Positions 44,313 to 53,197 of a stretch of 53,418 nt of DNA are shown piece by piece. The stretch covers positions 1 to 53,418 of the forward strand of contig CAMATZ010000042.1 of NCBI GenBank assembly GCA_945861275.1, written 5' to 3'. Position numbers and translations under genes: made by a program. The stretch comes from Bordetella parapertussis (GTDB lineage Bacteria > Pseudomonadota > Gammaproteobacteria > Burkholderiales > SG8-41). Every line of letters starts with the position of its first letter. Position 1 is the stretch's first letter. The notes beneath the pieces were generated by a model, which was not told the origin of the DNA, did not search any database, and was given only the letters and a program-made list of their open reading frames with translations.

Positions 44313-46412
44313 TCACGATGCCAAATCGACGATCAGATTCCCTGAACGGTCGCCCCGCGCGCGCGATGCGGGCGGCAGGATCAGCGTCGACGACGCCTCT
44401 TCAATGATCGCCGGCCCGCGCACAATCTCACCCACCGCCAGCGCATAGCGCTGGTACACCGGCAGTTCCTGCATGCGCCCGCGCGCACCCACCCAGGCGC
44501 GACGCTTGGCCTTAAGCGCCGGTGATCGTCCGCGCCGGCCGCTCGCCACTTTAAGTTCACTGCTGCCGGCACGCGCGGAAACCGCTACGCGGATATTGAT
44601 GATTTCGATGTCACCGACCGGCGGCACATGGCCGAAAGTTTGCCGGTAGATCGCAGTAAACGCGGCGACCAGGCGTTTAGCGGTTTTTGCGCTGTACGGT
44701 CCTGCAGGCAGCGGCGTCACCAACTCGAAGCCCTGCCCCACGAAACGCAAATCCGCGGCACGCGCACTGTGCAGCCGCTCGCGCCTGAGGACGGTTGCCG
44801 CCACCACTTTCGCGGCATCGCGCTCCAGCGCTTTGAAGGCGGCTTCGAACACACGCCAATCCAGCGTCGACAAACGCCGCGCCAGCGTCGCCACGCGATC
44901 GACCCGCGCCGGCGCCATCAGCAAACCGATCGCCGACGCCACACCCGCGCCGGGAGGGCATACCACCCGCTTGATGCCCAGCCGCAGCGCCACTTCGCAG
45001 GCATGCAGCGGCCCGCCGCCGCCGGTGGCGAGCAGCGCAAACTGCGCCGCGTGATGGCCGCGCTCGGCTACGTGCACGCGCGCCGCGGCCGCCATGTTTT
45101 CATTCACCACTGAATGGATGCCCCAGGCGGTTTCTTCAAGCGATAGTCCGGAGCGCAGCGCCAGCGGCGCAATCGCCGCCACCGCCTGCGCGCGATCAAT
45201 CGCCACGGTGCCGCCGGCAAAGTTCGCAGCATCAAGATAGCCCAGCACCAGATTGGCATCCGTCACCGTCGGCTCAACACCGCCGCGGCCATAACACGCC
45301 GGGCCCGGCACCGAACCCGCGCTGCGCGGACCCACTTTGAGCAGGCCCAGATCATCCATCGCCGCGATGCTGCCACCACCCGCGCCGATCTCGATCAGCT
45401 CGATGGTCGAAATATTGATCGGCAAGCCGCTGCCGTCCCTGAAGCGTTTCTCGCGGCTCGCTTCAAACTGATAGGCGATCAGCGGTTTGCCATCCTGCAC
45501 CACCGCAAGCTTGGCGGTAGTGCCGCCCATGTCGAAGGCGAGCACGTCTTTTTGTTTCGCGCGCAGCCCGAAAAACGAACCCGCCAGCGCACCCGCGGCA
45601 GGCCCCGACTCCAGCAACTGAATCGGCACCCGCTTGGCCTCGTCCACATGCGTGAGGCCGCCGTTGGACAGCATCATATAGAGTGGTGCGCGTATGCCCA
45701 GCCTGGCGATCTCGCGTCCCAGCAAATCCAGGTAGCTGTCGGCAAGCGGCTTGATGAACGCATTCGCCACCGTGGTTGAGGTACGCTCGTATTCGCGTAT
45801 TTGCGGCGCCACCTCGGACGAAATCGATACGAACAAGGCAGGAAATTTTTCGCGCACTGCCTTGAGCGCCTGTATCTCATGCAGCGGGTTCGCGTACGCA
45901 TGCAAAAATGCAATGGCGAGCGAGGTGACGCCCAACGCCTGGAGTTTTTCCACCTGCATCAGCAACGCATCCACATCCAGCGCTGTCTCCACCTGGCCAT
46001 CGGGGCCGATGCGCTCGGCGACTTCCAGCCGCAGGCGCCGCGGCACCAGCGGCTTGGGCAAATCGATGAATAAATCGTAGAGCTCGTACTTGTGCTCGCG
46101 GCGCATTTCCAGCGTGTCGCGAAACCCGGCGGTGGTAATCAAGCCCGTTACCGCGCCGCGCCGTTCGATCAGCGCATTGGAAAACAAGGTTGTCGCATGC
46201 ACCACACGCGCGATGCATTCATAGGCGACGCCGTGCGCCTCACACAGGCGGCGCGTGCCGGTGATCACGCCCTGCTCGGGCGCTGCCGGTGTGGTGAGCT
46301 CCTTGTGGCTTAGTTCGCGTTGCGCGGCGTAGTCATAGAGCACGATGTCGGTGAAGGTGCCGCCGATGTCGATACCCAGCGCGTATTCCTGCTTCAGCGT
46401 ATTTTTTATCAT
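44313..46412 (-). CDS. Hydantoinase/oxoprolinase A subunit
   Basis: A protein of 699 residues. The N-terminal ATPase-like motif is YALGIDIGGTFTDIVLYD; further signatures are YERTSTTVANAFIKPL, MLSNGGLTHVDEAKR, LAFDMGGTTAKLAVV and GAGGGSIAAMD. These mark the ATP-dependent HyuA/N-methylhydantoinase A family, which opens cyclic amides such as hydantoins or 5-oxoproline (or carboxylates acetone/acetophenone in relatives). ATGA overlap with the B subunit (46409-46412) shows coupled translation. Substrate unproven. Confidence 0.9.
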   Translation of the reverse strand: MIKNTLKQEYALGIDIGGTFTDIVLYDYAAQRELSHKELTTPAAPEQGVITGTRRLCEAHGVAYECIARVVHATTLFSNALIERRGAVTGLITTAGFRDTLEMRREHKYELYDLFIDLPKPLVPRRLRLEVAERIGPDGQVETALDVDALLMQVEKLQALGVTSLAIAFLHAYANPLHEIQALKAVREKFPALFVSISSEVAPQIREYERTSTTVANAFIKPLADSYLDLLGREIARLGIRAPLYMMLSNGGLTHVDEAKRVPIQLLESGPAAGALAGSFFGLRAKQKDVLAFDMGGTTAKLAVVQDGKPLIAYQFEASREKRFRDGSGLPINISTIELIEIGAGGGSIAAMDDLGLLKVGPRSAGSVPGPACYGRGGVEPTVTDANLVLGYLDAANFAGGTVAIDRAQAVAAIAPLALRSGLSLEETAWGIHSVVNENMAAAARVHVAERGHHAAQFALLATGGGGPLHACEVALRLGIKRVVCPPGAGVASAIGLLMAPARVDRVATLARRLSTLDWRVFEAAFKALERDAAKVVAATVLRRERLHSARAADLRFVGQGFELVTPLPAGPYSAKTAKRLVAAFTAIYRQTFGHVPPVGDIEIINIRVAVSARAGSSELKVASGRRGRSPALKAKRRAWVGARGRMQELPVYQRYALAVGEIVRGPAIIEEASSTLILPPASRARGDRSGNLIVDLAS

Positions 46413-48013
46413 GCCGTGACGTAACCTTCCACGCGGTCCGCCTCTGTCGCAGCAGCGTCACGCTCCGCCGCTGGACCAAAGCCGCCGCCGCCCGGCGTGC
46501 GTATCAGCACGGTACCGCCGGGATTGATTACATGCTGCACTTTGGGGTTAACTCGCTGGTCGTTGATAATAATTTCACCCGTCGCGCCCGCTTCCCCGCC
46601 ACTGATGCCCGCGGGCGCCGCCTCGGCGCGCGTACGTTCGGCCAGAAACGACAGCGTCAGCGGACCCGACGCGCGGCTTTCCATCAGCACTTCCTGGCCA
46701 TTGCCGCCGCGAAACCTGCCGCGACCGCCGGTGCCTACGCGCAGCCGCCGGTAGTGCACTTTGAGCGGCGCGAGTTGCTCGATCATTTCCACCGGCGTCG
46801 AAGACACATTGCTGGGCCACGACAACACATGCGCGCCGTCGCGATGATGTGCCGCGCCATAACCGCCGTTGACAAAAAACATGTTGGCAAAGGCGCCACC
46901 CTCGCGCCGCTGCCCCGCGAGATTGATACACCACAGGGGCGAGCCTGCCGTGGCCACCACCTTGCCGGGCAAAGCCTGCGCCAGTGCGTTGATCACCATC
47001 ATCGGAAAAAAATGTCCGATCAGCGCACGCGCACCCCCTGCCGCCGGCGGCGTGGAGTTGGCGATGGATCCTGCGGGCGCCACTATTTTTAGGGGGCGCA
47101 GCACGCCCTCGTTATTCGGCACATCCGGCGCGAGCACCGCCTTTACGCCGTAAGCGGTGTAGGCAATGGTGTAGGCCATGCACACGTTGATCGAGCGCGC
47201 GACCTGCGGTGCGGTGCCGGCGAAATCGATACCCAGCGCGTCCCCTTTTACCGTTAACGCCAACTCCAGGTGTATCGGCGCATCGATACCATCGCTCACC
47301 GCGCTTTGACGGTAGACGCCATCCGGCACCGCGCGGATCGCCTTGCGCATCGCGGTTTCGGAACGCGTATGGATTTCACGCGCCAGATCCTGCAGATTGG
47401 GTAACGCATGCTCCCTGAGCAGCGTAAGCACGCGGCTTTCCATCAGATGCAGCGCGGTGAATTGCGCGTGCAAGTCGCCCATCACCTGATCCGGCACACG
47501 CACGTTCTTGCGCAATATGCGTTCCAGCGTGGCATCGATTTTGCCGCGACGCACCGCTTTCATCACCGGTATCTGCAAGCCTTCCTCGAACACCTCGCGC
47601 GCATCCGGCGAACGCATGCGTCCGCCGATGTCGGGCGCGTGCGCCACCGAGCCCGCGAAACCGACCAGACGCTTCTTATAGAAAATCGGCATCGCCACGG
47701 TAATGTCGGGCAAATGGCCGGTGCCCATCCAGATGTCGTTGGTGATCAGGATGTCGCCGGCTGACAATTGATCCGCCGGAAATGCCGCGAGAAAATGCCG
47801 CACCGTGCGCGGCACGGTGCCGATAAAGGACGGAATGCTGTCGGTGGCCTGCGCCAGCGAGTTGCCGTGCGCGTCGGTGAGCACACAGGCAAAATCATTC
47901 GATTCGCGCACCACGGTTGAAAACGAGGTACGCACCAGCGCGGCCGCGGCTTCATCGACGATGGAGATCAACCGCGTCCATAGCATTTCGAGTGTGATGG
48001 CGTTGAATTTCAT
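46409..48013 (-). CDS. Hydantoinase/oxoprolinase B subunit
   Basis: A protein of 534 residues with the HyuB pattern: ITLEMLWTRLISIVDEAAAA, TNDIWMGTGHLPDITV, GFAGSVAHAPDIGGRM, INVCMAYTIAYTAYGVKAVL and the Gly-rich end (RVGTGGRGRFRGGNGQEVL, IRTPGGGGFGPAAERD). Works with the A subunit. The gene starts three bases after the Bug receptor stop, so the receptor probably brings in the substrate for this enzyme. Confidence 0.92.
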   Translation of the reverse strand: MKFNAITLEMLWTRLISIVDEAAAALVRTSFSTVVRESNDFACVLTDAHGNSLAQATDSIPSFIGTVPRTVRHFLAAFPADQLSAGDILITNDIWMGTGHLPDITVAMPIFYKKRLVGFAGSVAHAPDIGGRMRSPDAREVFEEGLQIPVMKAVRRGKIDATLERILRKNVRVPDQVMGDLHAQFTALHLMESRVLTLLREHALPNLQDLAREIHTRSETAMRKAIRAVPDGVYRQSAVSDGIDAPIHLELALTVKGDALGIDFAGTAPQVARSINVCMAYTIAYTAYGVKAVLAPDVPNNEGVLRPLKIVAPAGSIANSTPPAAGGARALIGHFFPMMVINALAQALPGKVVATAGSPLWCINLAGQRREGGAFANMFFVNGGYGAAHHRDGAHVLSWPSNVSSTPVEMIEQLAPLKVHYRRLRVGTGGRGRFRGGNGQEVLMESRASGPLTLSFLAERTRAEAAPAGISGGEAGATGEIIINDQRVNPKVQHVINPGGTVLIRTPGGGGFGPAAERDAAATEADRVEGYVTA

Positions 48014-48016
48014 GTC

Positions 48017-49024
48017 TCAATCCCCGCGTATAGCCGCCGCCTTGATCACCCGGTTCCACTTCACGGTTTCACTGGCGAAAAACTTCGCCGCTGCTTCGCT
48101 CGTGCCGCCGATAGGCGTGACGCCCATGTCTTTCCATCGCCCCTGCATGTCGGGCGCCTTGAGCCAGGCGTCGATATCGGCGTTCAGCTTGCGCACGATA
48201 TCCGCGGGCGCCTTGGCGGGCGCGCCAATGGTGAACCATGCCGTGGCCTCGTACTGCGGCAGTCCGCTCTCGGCTATCGTTGGCACTTCGGGCATGCTCG
48301 GCGAACGGCTGCGACTGGTCATGCCGATGGCGCGAATTTTTCCCGCGCGCACATGCTGAATCGCCACCGGCAGATTCTCGAACATCAGATGAATCTGCCC
48401 ACCGAGTAAATCCGCCATCGCCGGCGCGCTGCCCTTGTACGGTATGTGCGTGAGATTAACGCCTGCGACGACCTTGAACAATTCGCCGATCATATGCGTG
48501 GACGAACCGCTGCCCGCGGTGCCGAAATTGAGTTCACCGGGCCGCGCTTTGGCAAGCGCGATAAATTCCCGAGTCGTGCGCGCAGGCACCGAAGGATGCA
48601 CCACCAGTATATTGGGCAAATCGGCGAGCAGGCTGACCGGTTGCAAGTCCTTCGCCGGATCGTAGGCGAGTTTCGAATAAATGCCGTAAGCCGCATGGAT
48701 GCCGATGGTGCCAAACATTATCGTGTATCCGTCGGGCGCGGCGCGCGACGCGAACTCCGCACCCACATGTCCGCCCGAGCCCGGACGATTTTCCACCACC
48801 ATCTGCTGGCCGTACTGCGTGGAGAGGCGCTGCGCCATCATGCGCCCCAGCACATCTGCCGTTCCGCCCGCAGGGAACGGCACTACCAGCCGAATGGCGC
48901 GCGTGGGATAGGCCTGTCCCGAGCCTGTCGCAGCGGTCTGCTGCGCCCCCACAGACAGCGCGAACGCGCATGCCGCACAAACCATGCCTGTGCCGATGAC
49001 GCCGCGAATAATTCTTCTTTTCAT
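48017..49024 (-). CDS. Bug/TctC-family periplasmic receptor
   Basis: A protein of 335 residues. A signal peptide (cleavage near VGAQQ) is followed by the family pattern YPTRAIRLVVPFPAGGTADV, VVENRPGSGGHVGAEF, APDGYTIMFGT, LNFGTAGSGSSTHMIGELF, THIPYKGSAPAMADLLGGQI and VPTIAESGLPQYEA. It binds a carboxylate or similar acid in the periplasm. First gene of the hyuB-hyuA operon. No membrane TctAB subunits follow, as is common for Bug genes. Confidence 0.92.
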   Translation of the reverse strand: MKRRIIRGVIGTGMVCAACAFALSVGAQQTAATGSGQAYPTRAIRLVVPFPAGGTADVLGRMMAQRLSTQYGQQMVVENRPGSGGHVGAEFASRAAPDGYTIMFGTIGIHAAYGIYSKLAYDPAKDLQPVSLLADLPNILVVHPSVPARTTREFIALAKARPGELNFGTAGSGSSTHMIGELFKVVAGVNLTHIPYKGSAPAMADLLGGQIHLMFENLPVAIQHVRAGKIRAIGMTSRSRSPSMPEVPTIAESGLPQYEATAWFTIGAPAKAPADIVRKLNADIDAWLKAPDMQGRWKDMGVTPIGGTSEAAAKFFASETVKWNRVIKAAAIRGD

Positions 49025-49096
49025 CTTCCTGCCTCCGGTAATTCAGACGCAACCTAACTTGCGCACCGCGTGGAGTCAATACGCTAGAATTCGCGC

Positions 49097-50587
49097 ATGA
49101 GCGCACTCGCCCAGCAGACTGTCATTGATTTCGTGCGTCAGCGCCAGGTGGCCGGGGCCTTGCGTGCCTTTTTGCCGGAAGCCGCGGTACTGTTCAACAC
49201 CGAAGACGTAAAGCCCTACGAATGCGACGGGCTGTCGGCCTTCAGGCAGGCGCCCATGGTGGTGGCGCTGCCGGAGAACGAAGCACAGGTGCAGCGCGTG
49301 TTGCAAACCTGCCATCGCATGCAAGTGCCGGTGGTGCCACGCGGCGCGGGCACAGGCCTTTCCGGCGGGGCGCTGCCACTGGGCAACGGCGTGTTGCTGT
49401 CGCTGGCCAAGCTGATGCGCATTATCGAGATCGATCCGGCCGCGCGTACCGCGCGCGTGCAGCCCGGTGTGCGCAACCTGGCGATTTCCGAAGCAGCAGC
49501 GGCGTACGGGCTGTATTACGCACCGGATCCCTCAAGCCAGATTGCCTGTTCCATCGGCGGCAATGTCGCCGAGAATTCCGGCGGCATGCATTGCCTTAAG
49601 TACGGGCTCACCGTGCACAATGTGTTGAAGTTGCGCGCTTACACGGTTGCGGGGGAGTTCATTGAAATCGGCGCTGACAGCCTGGATGCGGCCGGTTACG
49701 ATTTGCTGGCGTTGCTGACCGGCTCTGAAGGATTGCTGGCGGTGATCACCGAAGTCACGGTTAAGCTGTTGCCCAAGCCGCAGTGCGCGCAATGTGTACT
49801 GGCAGCGTTCGACGATGTGACGAAAGCCGGTCAGGCGGTGGCGAACATCATCGCCGCCGGCATCATCCCGGCCGGCCTGGAGATGATGGACAAGATCACC
49901 ACCGGCGCGGTGGAGCCGTTCGTCAACGCAGGCTACCCGCTGGATGCCGCGGCGATACTGCTGTGCGAATCCGACGGCGCGATTGAAGAAGTCGCAGACG
50001 AAATCGAGCGCATGAAGACAGTGATGCAGCGTAGCGGCGCCACAGAAGTGCGTGTGTCGCAAAGCGAAGCTGAGCGCGCGCGTTTCTGGGCGGGACGCAA
50101 AGCGGCGTTCCCCGCCGCCGGACGCGTGTCGCCTGACTACTACTGCATGGACGGCACCATCCCGAAGCGGGCGTTGCCGCGCGTATTGAAAGCCATCGCT
50201 GCACTGTCGCAACAGTACGGTCTGCGCTGCATGAATGTGTTTCACGCCGGCGACGGCAATCTGCACCCGCTGATTTTGTATGATGCCAATCAGCCCGGCG
50301 AACTCGCGCGCACCGAGGCGTTTGGTGCGGCGATACTCAAGTTATCCATCGATGTCGGCGGCACCATCACCGGTGAACACGGCGTCGGCGTGGAGAAAAT
50401 CGACGCCATGTGCGATCAGTTCAGCGCGCCGGAGCTGGCGATGTTTCATGCGGTGAAGCGCGCATTCGACGACACCGGATTGCTCAACCCCGGCAAAGCC
50501 GTGCCCACACTGCATCGCTGCGCGGAAATGGGGCGCATGCATGTGCATGCAGGGCAGGTGCAGTTTCCGGAACTTCCGCGGTTTTAA
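49097..50587 (+). CDS. glcD: Glycolate oxidase FAD subunit
   Basis: A protein of 496 residues. The PCMH FAD-binding fold is clear: VPVVPRGAGTGLSGGALPLG, DPSSQIACSIGGNVAENSGG, LLALLTGSEGLLAVITEVTV. The C-terminal lobe ends NVFHAGDGNLHPLILYD and GGTITGEHGVGVEK, the catalytic His region. It is the catalytic subunit that oxidises glycolate (or D-lactate) to glyoxylate. First of the three glc genes and divergent from the Bug-hyu operon. Confidence 0.93.
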   Translation: MSALAQQTVIDFVRQRQVAGALRAFLPEAAVLFNTEDVKPYECDGLSAFRQAPMVVALPENEAQVQRVLQTCHRMQVPVVPRGAGTGLSGGALPLGNGVLLSLAKLMRIIEIDPAARTARVQPGVRNLAISEAAAAYGLYYAPDPSSQIACSIGGNVAENSGGMHCLKYGLTVHNVLKLRAYTVAGEFIEIGADSLDAAGYDLLALLTGSEGLLAVITEVTVKLLPKPQCAQCVLAAFDDVTKAGQAVANIIAAGIIPAGLEMMDKITTGAVEPFVNAGYPLDAAAILLCESDGAIEEVADEIERMKTVMQRSGATEVRVSQSEAERARFWAGRKAAFPAAGRVSPDYYCMDGTIPKRALPRVLKAIAALSQQYGLRCMNVFHAGDGNLHPLILYDANQPGELARTEAFGAAILKLSIDVGGTITGEHGVGVEKIDAMCDQFSAPELAMFHAVKRAFDDTGLLNPGKAVPTLHRCAEMGRMHVHAGQVQFPELPRF

Positions 50588-50599
50588 GTGCCACTTCTC

Positions 50600-50678
50600 A
50601 CCGCAAAGACGCAAAAGCGCAAAGGACACGCAAAGCATTCTTTGCGTGGGGTTCTTTGCGCTTTTGCGTCTTTGCGGT
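50600..50678. repeat. Long perfect hairpin between glcD and glcE
   Basis: Two perfect 25-bp arms (50600-50624 and 50654-50678, ACCGCAAAGACGCAAAAGCG...) enclose a second 9-bp hairpin (CACGCAAAG / CTTTGCGTG, 50627-50635 and 50640-50648). The unit ends 12 bases before the glcE start. It is of a 'CGCAAAG' repeat type I recall from many bacterial genomes. It may lower or stabilise glcE expression. Confidence 0.85.
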
Positions 50679-50689
50679 AGGCATTTGCA

Positions 50690-51838
50690 GTGGACGCCAT
50701 CGTCCAACAACTGGCAGAAACCCTGCGCGATGCCTCTGCCAACAAAACACCACTGCGCATCGTCGGCGGCGGCACCAAGGATTTCTATGGCAACGCAACT
50801 ACCGGCGAAGCATTTTCGACACGCGCCTATTGCGGCATCGTCGATTACGAACCGACTGAGCTGGTGATTACCGCGCGCGCCGGCACACCGCTCTCGGACA
50901 TCGAAGCCGCACTGCACGACAGAGGCCAGATGCTGGCGTTCGAGCCGCCGCATTTTTACACGCAGCTTCCCTCACCCCCAACCGGCTCCGCCCCCCTCGC
51001 TGCGCTCTCCCCGGAGGGAGAGGGGAGATTCGAGCGGCTGATGCCGCTTGCCACGCTGGGCGGATGCATTGCCGCAGGACTGTCCGGCCCGCGCCGCGCC
51101 TACGCTGGAGCAGTACGCGATCTGGTGCTGGGTGTGCGCATACTCGACGGCAACGGCGCCGACCTGCGTTTCGGCGGACAGGTGATGAAAAACGTCGCGG
51201 GCTACGATGTATCACGGCTAATGGCGGGGGCTATGGGTACGCTGGGCGTGATCCTCGAGGTATCGCTGAAAACGCTGCCGCTGCCTGCAACGGAAGTGAC
51301 GTTACAGCAGCAGCACAGCGAAGTTGACGCGATCCGCCTGATGAATGCATGGGCAGGGCAGCCGCTTCCAATTTCCGCAACGGCGTGGAACGGCGGCGAT
51401 CTCGGCATCCGGCTTTCGGGTGCTGCCAGCGCAGTGCAAGCGGCACACAAAAAACTCGGTGGTGAAGTGGTTGATCCGGCACAAGCCGCTAAATTCTGGA
51501 ACGGCGTGCGCGATCACACGGATGCGTTTTTCAGACGCGATACAACACTGTGGCGGCTATCGGTTAAATCCACCGCGCCTGCGATCGCGCTATCCGATGC
51601 ACAAATGATCGAATGGAGCGGCGCGTTGCGCTGGTTACGCACCGAGGCGAGCGCAGACGAAGTGCGTAGCGCGGCAGCGCAAGCAGGCGGCCACGCCACA
51701 CTGTTTCGCGGCGGCAAAAGTGCTGACGGCGTGTTTCATCCGCTGTCACCCGCGTTAGCCACTATCCATCGCAAACTGAAGCAGACCTTTGACCCCGCCG
51801 GCATACTGAATCCAGGCCGCCTCTATAGCGGCATGTAA
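50690..51838 (+). CDS. glcE: Glycolate oxidase subunit GlcE with inserted repeat
   Basis: A protein of 382 residues from GTG 50690. PCMH-type FAD subunit: LRIVGGGTKDFYG, YEPTELVITARAGTPLSDIE, MLAFEPPHF, PLATLGGCIAAGLSGPRRAY, GGQVMKNVAGYDVSRLMAGA and a final LKQTFDPAGILNPGRLYSGM. Between EPPHF and the ATLGG segment there are about 20 extra residues (residues 93-113), encoded by a copy of the intergenic palindromic repeat. The frame stays open. Whether the enzyme tolerates this loop is not known. Confidence 0.92.
   Translation: MDAIVQQLAETLRDASANKTPLRIVGGGTKDFYGNATTGEAFSTRAYCGIVDYEPTELVITARAGTPLSDIEAALHDRGQMLAFEPPHFYTQLPSPPTGSAPLAALSPEGEGRFERLMPLATLGGCIAAGLSGPRRAYAGAVRDLVLGVRILDGNGADLRFGGQVMKNVAGYDVSRLMAGAMGTLGVILEVSLKTLPLPATEVTLQQQHSEVDAIRLMNAWAGQPLPISATAWNGGDLGIRLSGAASAVQAAHKKLGGEVVDPAQAAKFWNGVRDHTDAFFRRDTTLWRLSVKSTAPAIALSDAQMIEWSGALRWLRTEASADEVRSAAAQAGGHATLFRGGKSADGVFHPLSPALATIHRKLKQTFDPAGILNPGRLYSGM
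50967..51028. repeat. Palindromic repeat inside glcE, in frame
   Basis: Starts TTCCCTCACCCCC and ends CCCCGGAGGGAGAGGGGA, matching the intergenic element at 17641-17728 (TCCCTCACCC, GGAGGGAGAGGGGA). It encodes a Pro/Ser/Ala/Gly-rich loop (LPSPPTGSAPLAALSPEGEG) between conserved parts of GlcE. Confidence 0.75.
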
Positions 51839-51864
51839 AAAATACAATAAAAACAAATACTTAC

Positions 51865-53109
51865 ATGGAAACAACACTCGCAGCATTCATCAAGCACACG
51901 CCCGAAGGCGAAGAGGCGGAGAGCATTCTGCGCAAGTGCGTGCATTGCGGATTCTGCGCAGCGACCTGCCCGACCTACCAATTGCTCGGTGATGAACTCG
52001 ACGGGCCGCGCGGGCGCATTTATCTGATCAAGCAAGTGCTCGAAGGCGCGGCAGCCACCGCGAAAACGCAACTGCACCTCGACCGTTGTCTGACCTGCCG
52101 CGCGTGCGAAACCACCTGTCCGTCGGGCGTGCATTACAGCCGGCTGCTGGATATCGGGCGCGGCGTGGTGGAAAAACAGGTCGGGCGCGGTGGTTTTGCA
52201 TCGTTGCAACGAGCGGCGTTGCGTAAAGTGATTCCGAATACATCGGTCTTCGGATCGCTGCTCAAACTCGGGCAACTCGCGCGCCCGCTGCTGCCCGCAG
52301 CATTGAAACAAAAAGTCCCGGCAAGTGCCACCGCAGCAAAGCCGTGGCCGCAAAGCAACCATGCGCGCAAAATGCTGGTACTCGAAGGCTGTGCACAGCC
52401 CGCGCTCTCCCCCGCCACCAACGCGGCCGCCGCGCGCGTGCTCGACCACCTCGGCATTACACTGGTGCGCGCATCGCAGGCGGGCTGCTGTGGCGCGGTG
52501 TCATTTCATCTCGACGCGCAAGACGAAGCCCTGGACTACATGCGCCGCAATATCGACGCCTGGTGGCCGCACATTGAAGGCGGCGCAGAAGCGATTGTCA
52601 TCACCGCCAGCGGCTGCGGCGTGATGGTCAAGGACTACGCGCATGCGCTGGCGCATGATCCCGCATACGCAGCGAAAGCGAAGCGTGTTTCCGAACTGGC
52701 CTGCGATATCAGCGACATCATCATTGCAGAGAAAGCCACGCTGCAGTCGCGCCTCACCCCTCACGCCTCGCGCCTCGCCAAACGCGTCGCATTTCACGCG
52801 CCGTGTACGCTGCAACACGGGCTGAAAAAGAAAGGCGCCGTCGAAGCGCTGCTGGCAGAATTGGGTTTCGATCTCACGCCGGTTGCCGACGCGCACCTGT
52901 GCTGCGGCTCGGCTGGTACTTATTCCATCCTGCAACCTGAACTCTCCAACCAGTTGCGCGCCAACAAAATCGAAGCACTCACCGCAAACTCAAAAGCGGG
53001 CGCACCGCAAGCCATACTCACCGCTAATATTGGTTGCCAATCGCACCTCCAAGGCGCTACCACCTTGCCCGTACGGCACTGGATTGAGGCACTTGACGAT
53101 ATTCTGTAG
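51865..53109 (+). CDS. glcF: Glycolate oxidase iron-sulfur subunit
   Basis: A protein of 414 residues with two 4Fe-4S motifs (CVHCGFCAATCPTYQL and CLTCRACETTCPSGV) and two CCG-domain motifs (GCCGAVSFHLD, LCCGSAGTYS). It passes electrons from GlcD/GlcE to the membrane quinone pool. A short CT-rich stretch (52750-52780) encodes an unusual RLTPHASRLAKR just before VAFHAPCTL; it may be another small repeat insertion. Last gene of the glcDEF set; start 26 bases after glcE. Confidence 0.93.
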   Translation: METTLAAFIKHTPEGEEAESILRKCVHCGFCAATCPTYQLLGDELDGPRGRIYLIKQVLEGAAATAKTQLHLDRCLTCRACETTCPSGVHYSRLLDIGRGVVEKQVGRGGFASLQRAALRKVIPNTSVFGSLLKLGQLARPLLPAALKQKVPASATAAKPWPQSNHARKMLVLEGCAQPALSPATNAAAARVLDHLGITLVRASQAGCCGAVSFHLDAQDEALDYMRRNIDAWWPHIEGGAEAIVITASGCGVMVKDYAHALAHDPAYAAKAKRVSELACDISDIIIAEKATLQSRLTPHASRLAKRVAFHAPCTLQHGLKKKGAVEALLAELGFDLTPVADAHLCCGSAGTYSILQPELSNQLRANKIEALTANSKAGAPQAILTANIGCQSHLQGATTLPVRHWIEALDDIL

Positions 53110-53197
53110 AAGTTGAGACGCGATCAGGCGAACAGTGTTAGGAACTTGCGGCTACGGAACGGCTGCTAACTCGGGCCTCGAATGCCCGCAACCGACC

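Noticed and set aside
52750-52785. Possible third inserted repeat in glcF (CTCACCCCTCACGCCTCGCGCCTC)
   Set aside because: Too short and only CT-rich; no palindrome and no second copy in the window to prove a repeat.
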